Positions 53,878 to 61,039 of a stretch of 64,000 bases of DNA are shown here, one piece after another; position 1 is the first letter of the stretch, and every line of letters starts with the position of its first letter. The stretch is from Elizabethkingia miricola (lineage in GTDB: Bacteria > Bacteroidota > Bacteroidia > Flavobacteriales > Weeksellaceae), in NCBI RefSeq assembly GCF_001675285.1, contig NZ_LSGQ01000001.1, positions 496,001 to 560,000 of the forward strand, in the 5' to 3' direction. The notes beneath the pieces are model-generated. The model saw only the letters and a program-made list of their open reading frames with translations, made no database searches and was not told where the DNA came from. The position numbers and the translations under genes are program-made.

Positions 53878-55182
53878 TTAGCTCTGGTAGCCTAATAACT
53901 TTCTGAATTGATAGAAGAAACGTTCTATCAGTCTGAGATCCTGTGTCACGATCTCCGCATTACCTTTTAACTCTTTATCAAAAGACAGTTTTTTGTTATA
54001 AGAAGTTATAAGCCCCTTAGGAAGACTTACGTCAACATAGTAATTACCATCTTTGTCCGGTACTGAAGACATATTGCGCACACGACCTTCTACTATTCCA
54101 AACTCCTGAAATTGGTAATTATCTAATTTTATTAAAACTTTTTGTCCCGGCTTAACTTTCCCGGAATTGGTTGAAGGAATTGTTAGTCTGCCTATCAAGG
54201 TTTCTCTTTCTTTAGGCATCACTGTAATCAATACTTCTCCAGCTTTCACAAACTGATGCTCTCCCAAATATTGCTGAAAGCTAACTGTTCCGTCTGCAGA
54301 TGAAGTAAATAAATAGTTCTGTTCCCAACTGTTAAGAGATTTTCTCAGCTGCTCAAACAATTGTATTGTCTGAGAGGAATAATTAACTTTATCTTTCTGT
54401 GCATTAATAGAAACTCCACTTCTTGTCTTCTGTATTCCGGAAATACCTTCCTGTAGCTGTGAAATTGACATATTAACATTTTCCACACTTTGACCAGCTT
54501 GTAGAAGCTTAATTCTTTCCTGGTCCAGCTCCGATGCAGAAATTACTCCCTGATTATATAATTGTTGTGATCTTTCAAATTCTTTTTTAGACAATTCATA
54601 CTTAGCCTGTTCCAGTCTTTTCTGCTGCTGCAACGCCTGAATCCTGTTTCTGGATTCAGAGAGGCTCTGCTCTGCAGCTACATTATCCGGAGCATACGGC
54701 TGAAGACGTGTATATAACTGCTCATCTGTTAAAGCTTTGGCAAAAGCATTATAATCTCCCTGAACTTCCCCTAATTTAAAGCCGGAAGTTTCATCTAAAG
54801 GAAAATTCTGCAGCTGCTTGTTGTCTAAATTATTAACTATATTCCGGAGTTTTAATACATCCTGATAACGGGCTGTAGACTGTAGGATTAATAATTGTTG
54901 TCCTTTGCTAACCACCTGGTGATCTTTTACAAAAAGAGCTTCTATTTTACTATTAATTCTTGATTCTAATTTCTCTGGTGGATTCTGCGTAGATATCACA
55001 ACCTGAGAAGGTACAAATTCAGGGTATTTAATGATGTAACTCATGAGTAGTATGAGCAACAAAATGATAAAAATAATAGTATTTCCCCAGCGGATCATCC
55101 AGTGTGGCGGACGGGTTAAAATGTCCTGCACACCTTCGGAACGCAATTCTATTTCGTCTAAAATATCTCTCTTTACTTCCAT
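53878..55182 (-). CDS. HlyD-family periplasmic adaptor (membrane fusion protein)
   Basis: The 434-residue protein has one N-terminal membrane segment (residues ~32-55, TIIFIILLLILLMSYIIKYP). The beta-barrel/lipoyl half comes next (FVPSQVVISTQNPPEKLESRINSKIEALFVKDHQVVSKGQQLL). A long coiled coil (~165-285) follows, then the second lipoyl half (LFTSSADGTVSFQQYLGEHQFVKAGEVLITVMP). It links the ABC transporter to an outer-membrane channel, which is not encoded in this operon and may be a shared TolC-like protein. It lies between peptide genes and the VKOR gene. Confidence 0.88.
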   Translation of the reverse strand: MEVKRDILDEIELRSEGVQDILTRPPHWMIRWGNTIIFIILLLILLMSYIIKYPEFVPSQVVISTQNPPEKLESRINSKIEALFVKDHQVVSKGQQLLILQSTARYQDVLKLRNIVNNLDNKQLQNFPLDETSGFKLGEVQGDYNAFAKALTDEQLYTRLQPYAPDNVAAEQSLSESRNRIQALQQQKRLEQAKYELSKKEFERSQQLYNQGVISASELDQERIKLLQAGQSVENVNMSISQLQEGISGIQKTRSGVSINAQKDKVNYSSQTIQLFEQLRKSLNSWEQNYLFTSSADGTVSFQQYLGEHQFVKAGEVLITVMPKERETLIGRLTIPSTNSGKVKPGQKVLIKLDNYQFQEFGIVEGRVRNMSSVPDKDGNYYVDVSLPKGLITSYNKKLSFDKELKGNAEIVTQDLRLIERFFYQFRKLLGYQS

Positions 55183-55193
55183 ATAATAAAATT

Positions 55194-55220
55194 ATGAATC
55201 CTTTCTTGAAAAGGATTCAT
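55194..55220 (-). terminator. Terminator-like hairpin between peptide genes and the HlyD gene
   Basis: The 11-bp stem ATGAATCCTTT/AAAGGATTCAT with loop CTTGA lies in the 99-base gap between the peptide at 55282 and the HlyD start. On the minus strand it is followed by AATTTTATTAT. It may reduce downstream transcription so that peptides are made in excess of exporter. Confidence 0.75.
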
Positions 55221-55281
55221 AATTATTTAGATTGAATACTTTTACTTATTCTTTTTCTTTATTAACATCCATTAATAGATA

Positions 55282-55464
55282 CTAAAAAGGATTTCCCGGA
55301 TTGGGAGCCATACAGATAGGCTGAGTTTTCCTTTTATCCGGACAGAACTCATCGCAAGGTGTTAGAATATGTTCATTATTCACAATACAAATTCCCCATC
55401 CTTCAGGTAATGGCTCTCCACCACCTACGATTTCTTTAAGTCCCTTTCTTTCAATCTTTTTCAT
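55282..55464 (-). CDS. Double-glycine leader peptide, 60 residues, four cysteines
   Basis: The leader MKKIERKGLKEIVGGG ends in glycines at residues 14-16. The core EPLPEGWGICIVNNEHILTP continues CDEFC...PIC, giving four cysteines and a proline-rich end (MAPNPGNPF). It is one of six related peptides in this operon, separated from HlyD by a hairpin. Its leader should be recognised by the C39 domain of the ABC transporter. The mature activity is unknown (antimicrobial or signal). Confidence 0.75.
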   Translation of the reverse strand: MKKIERKGLKEIVGGGEPLPEGWGICIVNNEHILTPCDEFCPDKRKTQPICMAPNPGNPF

Positions 55465-55506
55465 AATATTTTAATTTGGTTGTTTTATTTAGTTTATATT
55501 TTATTT

Positions 55507-55683
55507 TTATGGGTTAGGTGCCCAACAAGCTCCTTCATATGACAATCCTCTGCAAATTCCTGAAGGATTATCAAAGCCTAAAGCACAGCATTTAGAATTT
55601 CTAGGACAATCTACTCCAGCACTGGGATTACAAGCTAATCCTCCTGTAATAACCTTTAATTGGTCTCTTACTAATTTTTTCAT
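55507..55683 (-). CDS. Knottin-like double-glycine peptide, 58 residues, six cysteines
   Basis: Start ATG 55681-55683, stop TAA 55507-55509. The leader is MKKLVRDQLKVITGG. The core LACNPSAGVDCPRNSKCCAL then continues ...GIC...GAC, with six cysteines spaced C-x7-C-x5-CC-x10-C-x8-C. The order C-C-CC-C-C and the DCPxNSxCC word are shared with the peptide at 52101 (YCPGNSYCC). It is too short for routine gene finding, but the leader, 5' motif and neighbours support it. Confidence 0.78.
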   Translation of the reverse strand: MKKLVRDQLKVITGGLACNPSAGVDCPRNSKCCALGFDNPSGICRGLSYEGACWAPNP

Positions 55684-55711
55684 AATGTTTTAATTTGGTG
55701 ATTTTAAATAT

Positions 55712-55738
55712 TTAAGATTTTTTTTCTAGCTTTTTCAT
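55712..55738 (-). pseudogene. Ghost leader: remnant of a lost peptide gene
   Basis: Between two peptide genes the minus strand reads ATG AAA AAG CTA GAA AAA AAA TCT TAA (MKKLEKKS then stop). This is the opening of the operon's leaders (compare MKKLERKQLKK at 55964) cut off after eight codons, probably by deletion of the rest of the gene. Confidence 0.5.
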
Positions 55739-55760
55739 AATATAAATCTGGAGTGGTTAA

Positions 55761-55964
55761 TTAAAACTCACAAAAATCAGGAATACCATTTGCTGAAACT
55801 GCTATACAAGCTCCCATATTTCTGCAAAATACCTGGGTATTACATGGACAATCATAGTACCCTCCTTCTTCTGGAAGTTGATCTCCTGGAACAAGATGAT
55901 CGTTACATACTTTAGGACCGCTTCCGGAGAATTTTTTTAGTTGTTTTCTTTCTAGTTTTTTCAT
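55761..55964 (-). CDS. Double-glycine-type leader peptide, 67 residues, six cysteines
   Basis: I use the ATG at 55962-55964 (MKKLERKQLKKFSGSG), since the upstream in-frame ATG at 56009 lies before the typical leader. The leader ends GSG rather than GG. The core PKVCNDHLVPGDQLPEEGGY continues DCPCNTQVFC...GAC...DFC, with six cysteines in a different pattern from the knottin-like members. It is the first peptide after the ABC transporter gene, with 76 bases between. Confidence 0.72.
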   Translation of the reverse strand: MKKLERKQLKKFSGSGPKVCNDHLVPGDQLPEEGGYYDCPCNTQVFCRNMGACIAVSANGIPDFCEF

Positions 55965-56040
55965 AATAAATATTTTATTGATTAGTAATTCTAATATAAG
56001 ATTTTTCACAATATGTTGAAAAATTATTTATCAATAATTT

Positions 56041-58242
56041 TTAGTTTCCGAGCTCTAACTGGTTTTTCACTAATCTGTAATACTCTCCTTTCAGTGCAAC
56101 CAATTCTGTATGACTCCCCTCCTCTACTACTTTTCCTTTATCCAGAACAATAATTTTATCAGCATGCTTTACAGTCGATAATCTATGAGCAATAACAATA
56201 GCCGTTTTTCCTTTAAAGAACTGTTCCAGATTTTCCATAATAACTTTTTCATTATTGGCATCCAATGCACTGGTAGCCTCATCAAAAAAGATATATTCCG
56301 GAGATTTATAAACTGCACGCGCAATAAACAGACGTTGTTTTTGTCCACCACTAACACCAATACCCTCATTTCCGATCTTGGTATTATAGCTTAGCGGAAG
56401 TCCTTCAATAAATTCTTTGATATTAGCAATATCTACTGCTTTCCGAAGTTTTTGCTTATCAACATAATCTTCTCCGACTGCAATATTATTGGCTATAGTA
56501 TCATTGAATACATAACCTTCCTGCATAACAACACCACAATGATCCCTCCAAAAACGAGGTGAAACATTCTTTAGCGGTGTATTACCTATTCTTAGTTCAC
56601 CTTCCTGTGGTTCATAAAACTTCATCAACAATTTTAGCAAGGTTGTTTTTCCACTTCCACTGGCTCCAACAATTGCAGTTGTCTTCTGATAAGGAATACT
56701 CAGATTAAGATGTTCAAAAACATAAGCGTCAGAACCCACATAACGGAAAGAAAGATCTCTAACTTCAATATCTTCTTGAGGTATCTCACTTGCATATTGT
56801 TCTTCTGCATTCTCTTCATCTTCTTTGTCATGAATTTCGCCCAAACGTTCTAATGATATTTTTGCATCCTGAGTCTGGCGGATAAAATCAATAAGCTGCA
56901 TCAACGGGCCGTTTAACTGTCCGATGATATACTGTACGGAAAGCATCATCCCCAGAGTCAAATTACCATCTAATACAAGTTTTGCTGATAAAAAGCTAAC
57001 CAGAATATCTTTCATCTGATTGATAAAATTACCTCCTACAGATTGCCATTGCTCTAATGAAAGTGATTTGATACGAAGCTTGAATAATTTTACTTGCAGA
57101 AACTCCCATCCCCAACGCTTTTGTTTCTCAGCATTGTGCATTTTTATTTCCTGCATCCCATTAACAAGCTCTATCACCTTACTCTGCTCCTGCGAAATCT
57201 GTGAAAACCTTTTATAATCAAGCTCTTTTCTTTTTTTCAGGAAAAAAGTAATCCATCCAATATAAAGAACTGCTCCTAAAAGATAAATCAGAAATAAACG
57301 GTAATCATAAAATAATAGTACAATACTAAATATAATAAGATTGACCAATGAAAATAAAGTATTGAGCGAAGAGTTGGTTAACAACTGTTCAATACGATGG
57401 TGGTCATTTATCCGTTGCATGATATCTCCGGTCATCCTTGTATCAAAGAAACTAATTGGCAGTTTCATTAATTTGATAAAGAAATCGGAAATAATAGAAA
57501 TATTAATCCGGGTAGAAAGATGAAGTAAGATCCAGCTGCGGATAACTTCTATCCCCATTCTCCCAACGAAAAGCATTATTTGTGCTAACAAAACCAGATA
57601 AATAAAATTTATATCATGATTCTGAATTCCGACATCGACAATACTCTGTGTAAGAAAAGGAAAAATAAGTGAAAGTAAACTTCCGGCCAGAAGCCCGACT
57701 GCCAGCTGCAAAATCAGATTTTTATACTTCAATAAGTATTTTGAAAGAAATTTAAAACTGGCTTTACTTTCTTTATCATCCCACTCGGTCTGATAAAAAG
57801 CAGGGGTAGTTTCCAGAATAAGAGCAATACCTTCTTCTGTTTTTTCATCTGCATTTTCTCCGATCCAGAATTTAATAAACTCTTCCCGTGTATAAGTAAT
57901 TAGCCCATAACTTGGATCAGAAACATATACTGTATAATCGTTTTTCTTTTTTTCAATTTTGTAAACCACGACAAAGTGGTTTTTGTTCCAGTGAACAACA
58001 CAAGGCAGCGGAACTTCGGACGCTAAATCCTCAAAATTAATCTGTACACCCAGTGTGCGGTATCCGAGATTTTCTGCAGCATCACTTAGTCCCAATAGAC
58101 TGCTTCCTTCACGTGTGGTTTCAGAAAGACCACGTATCTGTTGTAATGGTATGCTTTTTCCGTAATATTTACTTACAATCCGCAAACATGTAGGACCACA
58201 GTCCTTGGCATCAGGCTGCTTATAGAATGGAAATTTTTTCAA
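56041..58242 (-). CDS. Peptidase-containing ABC transporter (PCAT: C39 peptidase, membrane and ATPase domains)
   Basis: The 733-residue protein has an N-terminal C39 peptidase with catalytic Cys15 (KQPDAKDCGPTCL), His89 (NKNHFVVVY) and Asp109 (VSDPS). Five to six membrane segments follow (~165-440). The ABC ATPase has Walker A GASGSGKTT, signature VSGGQKQRL, Walker B YIFFDEATSALD and switch histidine in IAHRLST. PCATs cut the leader after the double glycine and export the peptide. Six such peptides in the same operon are its evident substrates; three more elsewhere in the window may be as well. A terminator-like hairpin precedes it. Confidence 0.93.
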   Translation of the reverse strand: MKKFPFYKQPDAKDCGPTCLRIVSKYYGKSIPLQQIRGLSETTREGSSLLGLSDAAENLGYRTLGVQINFEDLASEVPLPCVVHWNKNHFVVVYKIEKKKNDYTVYVSDPSYGLITYTREEFIKFWIGENADEKTEEGIALILETTPAFYQTEWDDKESKASFKFLSKYLLKYKNLILQLAVGLLAGSLLSLIFPFLTQSIVDVGIQNHDINFIYLVLLAQIMLFVGRMGIEVIRSWILLHLSTRINISIISDFFIKLMKLPISFFDTRMTGDIMQRINDHHRIEQLLTNSSLNTLFSLVNLIIFSIVLLFYDYRLFLIYLLGAVLYIGWITFFLKKRKELDYKRFSQISQEQSKVIELVNGMQEIKMHNAEKQKRWGWEFLQVKLFKLRIKSLSLEQWQSVGGNFINQMKDILVSFLSAKLVLDGNLTLGMMLSVQYIIGQLNGPLMQLIDFIRQTQDAKISLERLGEIHDKEDEENAEEQYASEIPQEDIEVRDLSFRYVGSDAYVFEHLNLSIPYQKTTAIVGASGSGKTTLLKLLMKFYEPQEGELRIGNTPLKNVSPRFWRDHCGVVMQEGYVFNDTIANNIAVGEDYVDKQKLRKAVDIANIKEFIEGLPLSYNTKIGNEGIGVSGGQKQRLFIARAVYKSPEYIFFDEATSALDANNEKVIMENLEQFFKGKTAIVIAHRLSTVKHADKIIVLDKGKVVEEGSHTELVALKGEYYRLVKNQLELGN

Positions 58243-58271
58243 TACTAATATTTTTTCACGAAATATAGAAA

Positions 58272-58295
58272 AAAGAGTGTATCAGACACTCTTTT
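58272..58295 (-). terminator. Terminator-like hairpin between peptide 58385 and the ABC transporter
   Basis: The 9-bp stem AAAGAGTGT/ACACTCTTT with loop ATCAG has an A-run on its left, which gives U-tract RNA on the minus strand. It sits between a peptide gene and the transporter gene, so part of the transcripts should stop after the peptide. Confidence 0.78.
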
Positions 58296-58384
58296 GTATA
58301 ATAGTTTGGTACTTCTCAAAGCCATATTATATTTTAAACCTACTATTATAAATAATATAAGTTTAATTATAATATTATAAAGTA

Positions 58385-58555
58385 TTAATCAAATACAGGT
58401 TCTGCTTTACAATACCCATACTTAGGAATGGAATCCAAAGGAATACAGAAAGATCCATTACAACATGACTCACCAGGACAACGAGGTAGCTCACCTCCAC
58501 ATTGTTGACGACCTCCATTAATAGATCTTAACTCTATTTTTTTTAACTTTTTCAT
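58385..58555 (-). CDS. Knottin-like double-glycine peptide, 56 residues, six cysteines
   Basis: I use the ATG at 58553-58555 (MKKLKKIELRSINGG); the upstream in-frame ATG at 58633 falls in the duplicated promoter region. The core RQQCGGELPRCPGESCCNGS continues FC...GYC, with six cysteines spaced C-x6-C-x4-CC-x4-C-x11-C. This fits the cystine-knot spacing rule. It has its own promoter (58583-58613) and a terminator-like hairpin after it. Confidence 0.8.
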   Translation of the reverse strand: MKKLKKIELRSINGGRQQCGGELPRCPGESCCNGSFCIPLDSIPKYGYCKAEPVFD

Positions 58556-58647
58556 AATGTAATATTTTGTTTGGTTGGTATACAAATATGATTTTTTCAA
58601 ACGACATGCACAAGTATTTTTACAAAATAACACTAAAAAGGGAAATA
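58556..58647 (-). repeat. Duplicated promoter and 5' leader region, copy A
   Basis: This 92-base stretch upstream of the peptide at 58385 is 86/92 identical by my count to 58996-59087, upstream of the peptide at 58870. The identity covers promoter boxes and the leader up to the ATG, while the two peptides themselves differ after the leader. Confidence 0.82.
58583..58613 (-). promoter_or_regulatory. Candidate promoter of peptide 58385
   Basis: On the minus strand, TTG (58613-58611) and CATATTTG (58590-58583) are separated by 20 bases, close to TTG-N17/20-TAnnTTTG. The same boxes with the same spacing occur in the duplicated copy at 59023-59053. Confidence 0.55.
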
Positions 58648-58835
58648 CGTTGATAGTGCGTTGATATTAAGTAATTTTCAATATACCAGTCAGAATTAAT
58701 TCAGTAGAACATTTTTTCACTAAATGTAGAAATAAAGAACAATCTATACTCTACCTCTTATTTTTTATTTTGGATATTTTATATCTGACTCTAGTAATGT
58801 ATTCAGATATTCTTTGTGCGTATAATTGAATAATA

Positions 58836-58859
58836 AAGGCAGATATAAATACCTGCCTT
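58836..58859 (-). terminator. Terminator after peptide 58870
   Basis: The stem AAGGCAG/CTGCCTT lies just 11 bases beyond the stop of the peptide gene. On the minus strand it is followed by TATTATTC. A plus-strand T-run to the right could act in the other direction. Confidence 0.7.
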
Positions 58860-58869
58860 CAGTTTTTTA

Positions 58870-58995
58870 TTAAGGATTTAGACAGCCGCCATCCCACATT
58901 TCACATCTCCTTTTTATAGGGTCCCAGTCAATACAGCATTTTGGAGCCATTCCTCCATTAACCTTTTTAAGTTCGTCTTTTTGTAACTTTTTCAT
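58870..58995 (-). CDS. Short double-glycine leader peptide, 41 residues, four cysteines
   Basis: I use the ATG at 58993-58995 (MKKLQKDELKKVNGG). The core MAPKCCIDWDPIKRRCEMWD-GGCLNP has four cysteines including a CC pair and is only 26 residues long. It is the most upstream gene of the locus and has its own promoter and terminator. It may be transcribed separately from the transporter operon. It may be a shorter paralogue or a signal peptide of the system. Confidence 0.72.
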   Translation of the reverse strand: MKKLQKDELKKVNGGMAPKCCIDWDPIKRRCEMWDGGCLNP

Positions 58996-59087
58996 AATGT
59001 AATATTTTATTTGGTTGGTATACAAATATGATTTTTTCAGATGACATGCGCAAGTATTTTTACAAAATACCACCAAAAAGGGAAATA
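58996..59087 (-). repeat. Duplicated promoter and 5' leader region, copy B
   Basis: This is the partner of 58556-58647, with six mismatches in 92 bases. Conservation of non-coding sequence to this degree next to diverged peptide cores suggests a recent duplication of the peptide unit and constraint on the leader RNA. Confidence 0.82.
59023..59053 (-). promoter_or_regulatory. Candidate promoter of peptide 58870
   Basis: On the minus strand, TTG (59053-59051) and CATATTTG (59030-59023) are spaced by 20 bases, the same as upstream of peptide 58385. Confidence 0.55.
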
Positions 59088-59160
59088 TAATAACACTCTT
59101 ATACATTAATAATATTGATTAAAATTCTATATCGGTGTTTTTCAGCAAGTCTGAATTACT

Positions 59161-59168
59161 TAAATTTG
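59161..59168 (+). promoter_or_regulatory. Candidate -7 box of the DeoR-type regulator gene
   Basis: TAAATTTG matches TAnnTTTG exactly and ends 16 bases before the ATG at 59185, implying a very short 5' leader. The -33 element upstream is poor (T-rich without a clear TTG at the right distance). Confidence 0.4.
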
Positions 59169-59184
59169 TATGTAATAAAAAAAC

Positions 59185-59961
59185 ATGGATAATAATCATT
59201 TAGCCAATTATACCAAAGAAGAAAGAAAAGCACATATTTTAAAAGAAATTAACCTGCACACCCGTGTTAGTTTTGATACACTTTCTAATCAGCTTTTTGT
59301 TTCTGAGGATACTATAAGAAGGGACATTAACGAACTGGAAGCAGAATCGTTAATTATAAAAATAAAAGGTGGTGCTATGACAAAGGCTTACCATCACTCT
59401 TCTGCTACCACTCAGGTTTATTCCGGAGAAGCTAAACAGATTATAGCACAAAAAACGCTTGAATTATTACACGACGGCATGGTCTTGTTAATGGGTGGGG
59501 GTACTACAGTTAGAGAATTTATCCGTTTAATCCCAAATGATTTACACCTTACAATATTCACTGTTTCTGTAACCTCAGCTATAGAATTACTGGACAAACC
59601 TAATATTAAAACAATTATGATAGGTGGAGCAATCTCTCCCTACAGCCAGATGTGCATTAGCGGTGATGTTTATAATACATTAGGAAGTATTAAAGCTGAT
59701 TTATTGATTCTGGGCACCAATGCACTTGACATAGAAGGAGGTTTTTCAGATTCAGACTGGGATACAGTTCAGGTAAAAAAAATGATGATCAAAGTATCAC
59801 AAAAAGTAGCTATTCTCACCATATCTGAAAAACTAAATACAGTATTAAAAATGAAAATAGCCGACCTATCTGAAGTAGATTACGTTGTTACTGAAGCTAA
59901 TGTCGATAATGAGAAACTGCAGCCTTATAAGAATGCAGTTCCCAATCTCACATTTATCTAA
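59185..59961 (+). CDS. DeoR/GlpR-family transcriptional regulator
   Basis: The 258-residue protein has an N-terminal DeoR HTH (ERKAHILKEINLHTRVSFDTLSNQLFVSEDTIRRDINELEAESLI). A sugar-phosphate-binding DeoRC domain follows, with LLMGGGTTVREFIRLIP, TIMIGGAISPYSQMCISGD and LGTNALDIEGGFSDSDWDTVQVKKMMI. It should repress in the absence of a phosphorylated sugar. Its 3' end overlaps the M19 dipeptidase gene by four bases in convergent orientation. The opposing operon makes keto-deoxy sugar acid phosphates, so it is its likely regulator. Confidence 0.9.
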   Translation: MDNNHLANYTKEERKAHILKEINLHTRVSFDTLSNQLFVSEDTIRRDINELEAESLIIKIKGGAMTKAYHHSSATTQVYSGEAKQIIAQKTLELLHDGMVLLMGGGTTVREFIRLIPNDLHLTIFTVSVTSAIELLDKPNIKTIMIGGAISPYSQMCISGDVYNTLGSIKADLLILGTNALDIEGGFSDSDWDTVQVKKMMIKVSQKVAILTISEKLNTVLKMKIADLSEVDYVVTEANVDNEKLQPYKNAVPNLTFI

Positions 59962-61028
59962 CTCCAATTCTTCATCAAAAAATTTATCCAGTTTTGATGA
60001 AAGATATTTTTGAGATCATTCTCTGAGTAGCCATGATCTCTGAATACAGAAACCAGTTTCTGCAGATCGGCAATAGTATCCAGATCATAAGGACATTGTT
60101 CGGTTCCGAAAGCTCCATCCAGATCAGAACCTACACCTACATGAAGTGCATTTCCGGCCAACTGACAGATATGATCCATATGCTTAAAAACAGTTTCCAG
60201 ATTACACTGCATATTCAAAGGTGTTGATACACCTCTCTTCCAGTCCGGAACCAGCATCCAGGCATCTAAAGCTCCTCCTATAACAGCCCCTCTGGCAATA
60301 AGTTCTTTAATTTGCTCATCATCATATTGCCTGTTATGATTCACCAAAGTCCTACAGTTGTTATGACTTGCCCAGACAGGACCATTGTAATGATCTAACG
60401 CTTGCCAGAATGCATCGTCACATAAATGAGTCGCGTCTAGGATAATATTAAGACGCTCCATTTCTTTTAACAATTCTATTCCTTTTTTATTCATTTTTCC
60501 TGTAGAATCAGTTCCGTTAGCGTATCGACCAGGTCCATAATGCGCAGGTCCAATAGCTCGCAGTCCATAATTATGGGCCTTTTCCAAGTAAGAGATATCA
60601 ACAATAGAATCTGCACCTTCCAAACTCAATATATAACCAATAGGCTTATCATCATTTGGTGTCCCGTCATTCCACAGTGCAACATGTTTCTGCAGGGATG
60701 CCCGGTCTGTAATAGCAACAATTTCACCTTCTTCTTCCATGCACTTATACCATGCAATCTGGGCTTGAGTCTGTGCCCATGCCTGTTGCGGAGAGTTCCA
60801 CCCGGGAATAAGGCTGTCTGGTTTTACAAATCTTGCAATTTGTGTTGCGACTACAATACCAATATTTCCTTTTCGCAGATCAGGGAATGACACTGTTGCC
60901 CGGCCTCTGTCTGGTTTATCATCCATTCCCTGTTCCAGCTGACGAAGTAGGTTTACATTATTTCTAATATCTCGGTTCCATTCCATAGCATTCATGCTAA
61001 GATCCAGATGTGCATCGAATATGAACAT
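59958..61028 (-). CDS. M19 (renal/membrane dipeptidase) family metallohydrolase
   Basis: The 356-residue protein begins FIFDAHLDLSMNA (H-x-D of the binuclear metal site) and contains YILSLEGADSI, ILDATHLCDDAFWQAL, GPVWASHNNCRTLV and a conserved GVGSDLDGAFG. These are the metal-binding histidines, glutamate and aspartate of M19 dipeptidases. The family hydrolyses dipeptides with a C-terminal D-amino acid, and other members are N-acyl-D-amino acid deacylases. It is the last gene of the operon and has no signal peptide. It may release the D-amino acid consumed by the neighbouring enzyme. Confidence 0.88.
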   Translation of the reverse strand: MFIFDAHLDLSMNAMEWNRDIRNNVNLLRQLEQGMDDKPDRGRATVSFPDLRKGNIGIVVATQIARFVKPDSLIPGWNSPQQAWAQTQAQIAWYKCMEEEGEIVAITDRASLQKHVALWNDGTPNDDKPIGYILSLEGADSIVDISYLEKAHNYGLRAIGPAHYGPGRYANGTDSTGKMNKKGIELLKEMERLNIILDATHLCDDAFWQALDHYNGPVWASHNNCRTLVNHNRQYDDEQIKELIARGAVIGGALDAWMLVPDWKRGVSTPLNMQCNLETVFKHMDHICQLAGNALHVGVGSDLDGAFGTEQCPYDLDTIADLQKLVSVFRDHGYSENDLKNIFHQNWINFLMKNWS

Positions 61029-61039
61029 AAGTTTTCTGT

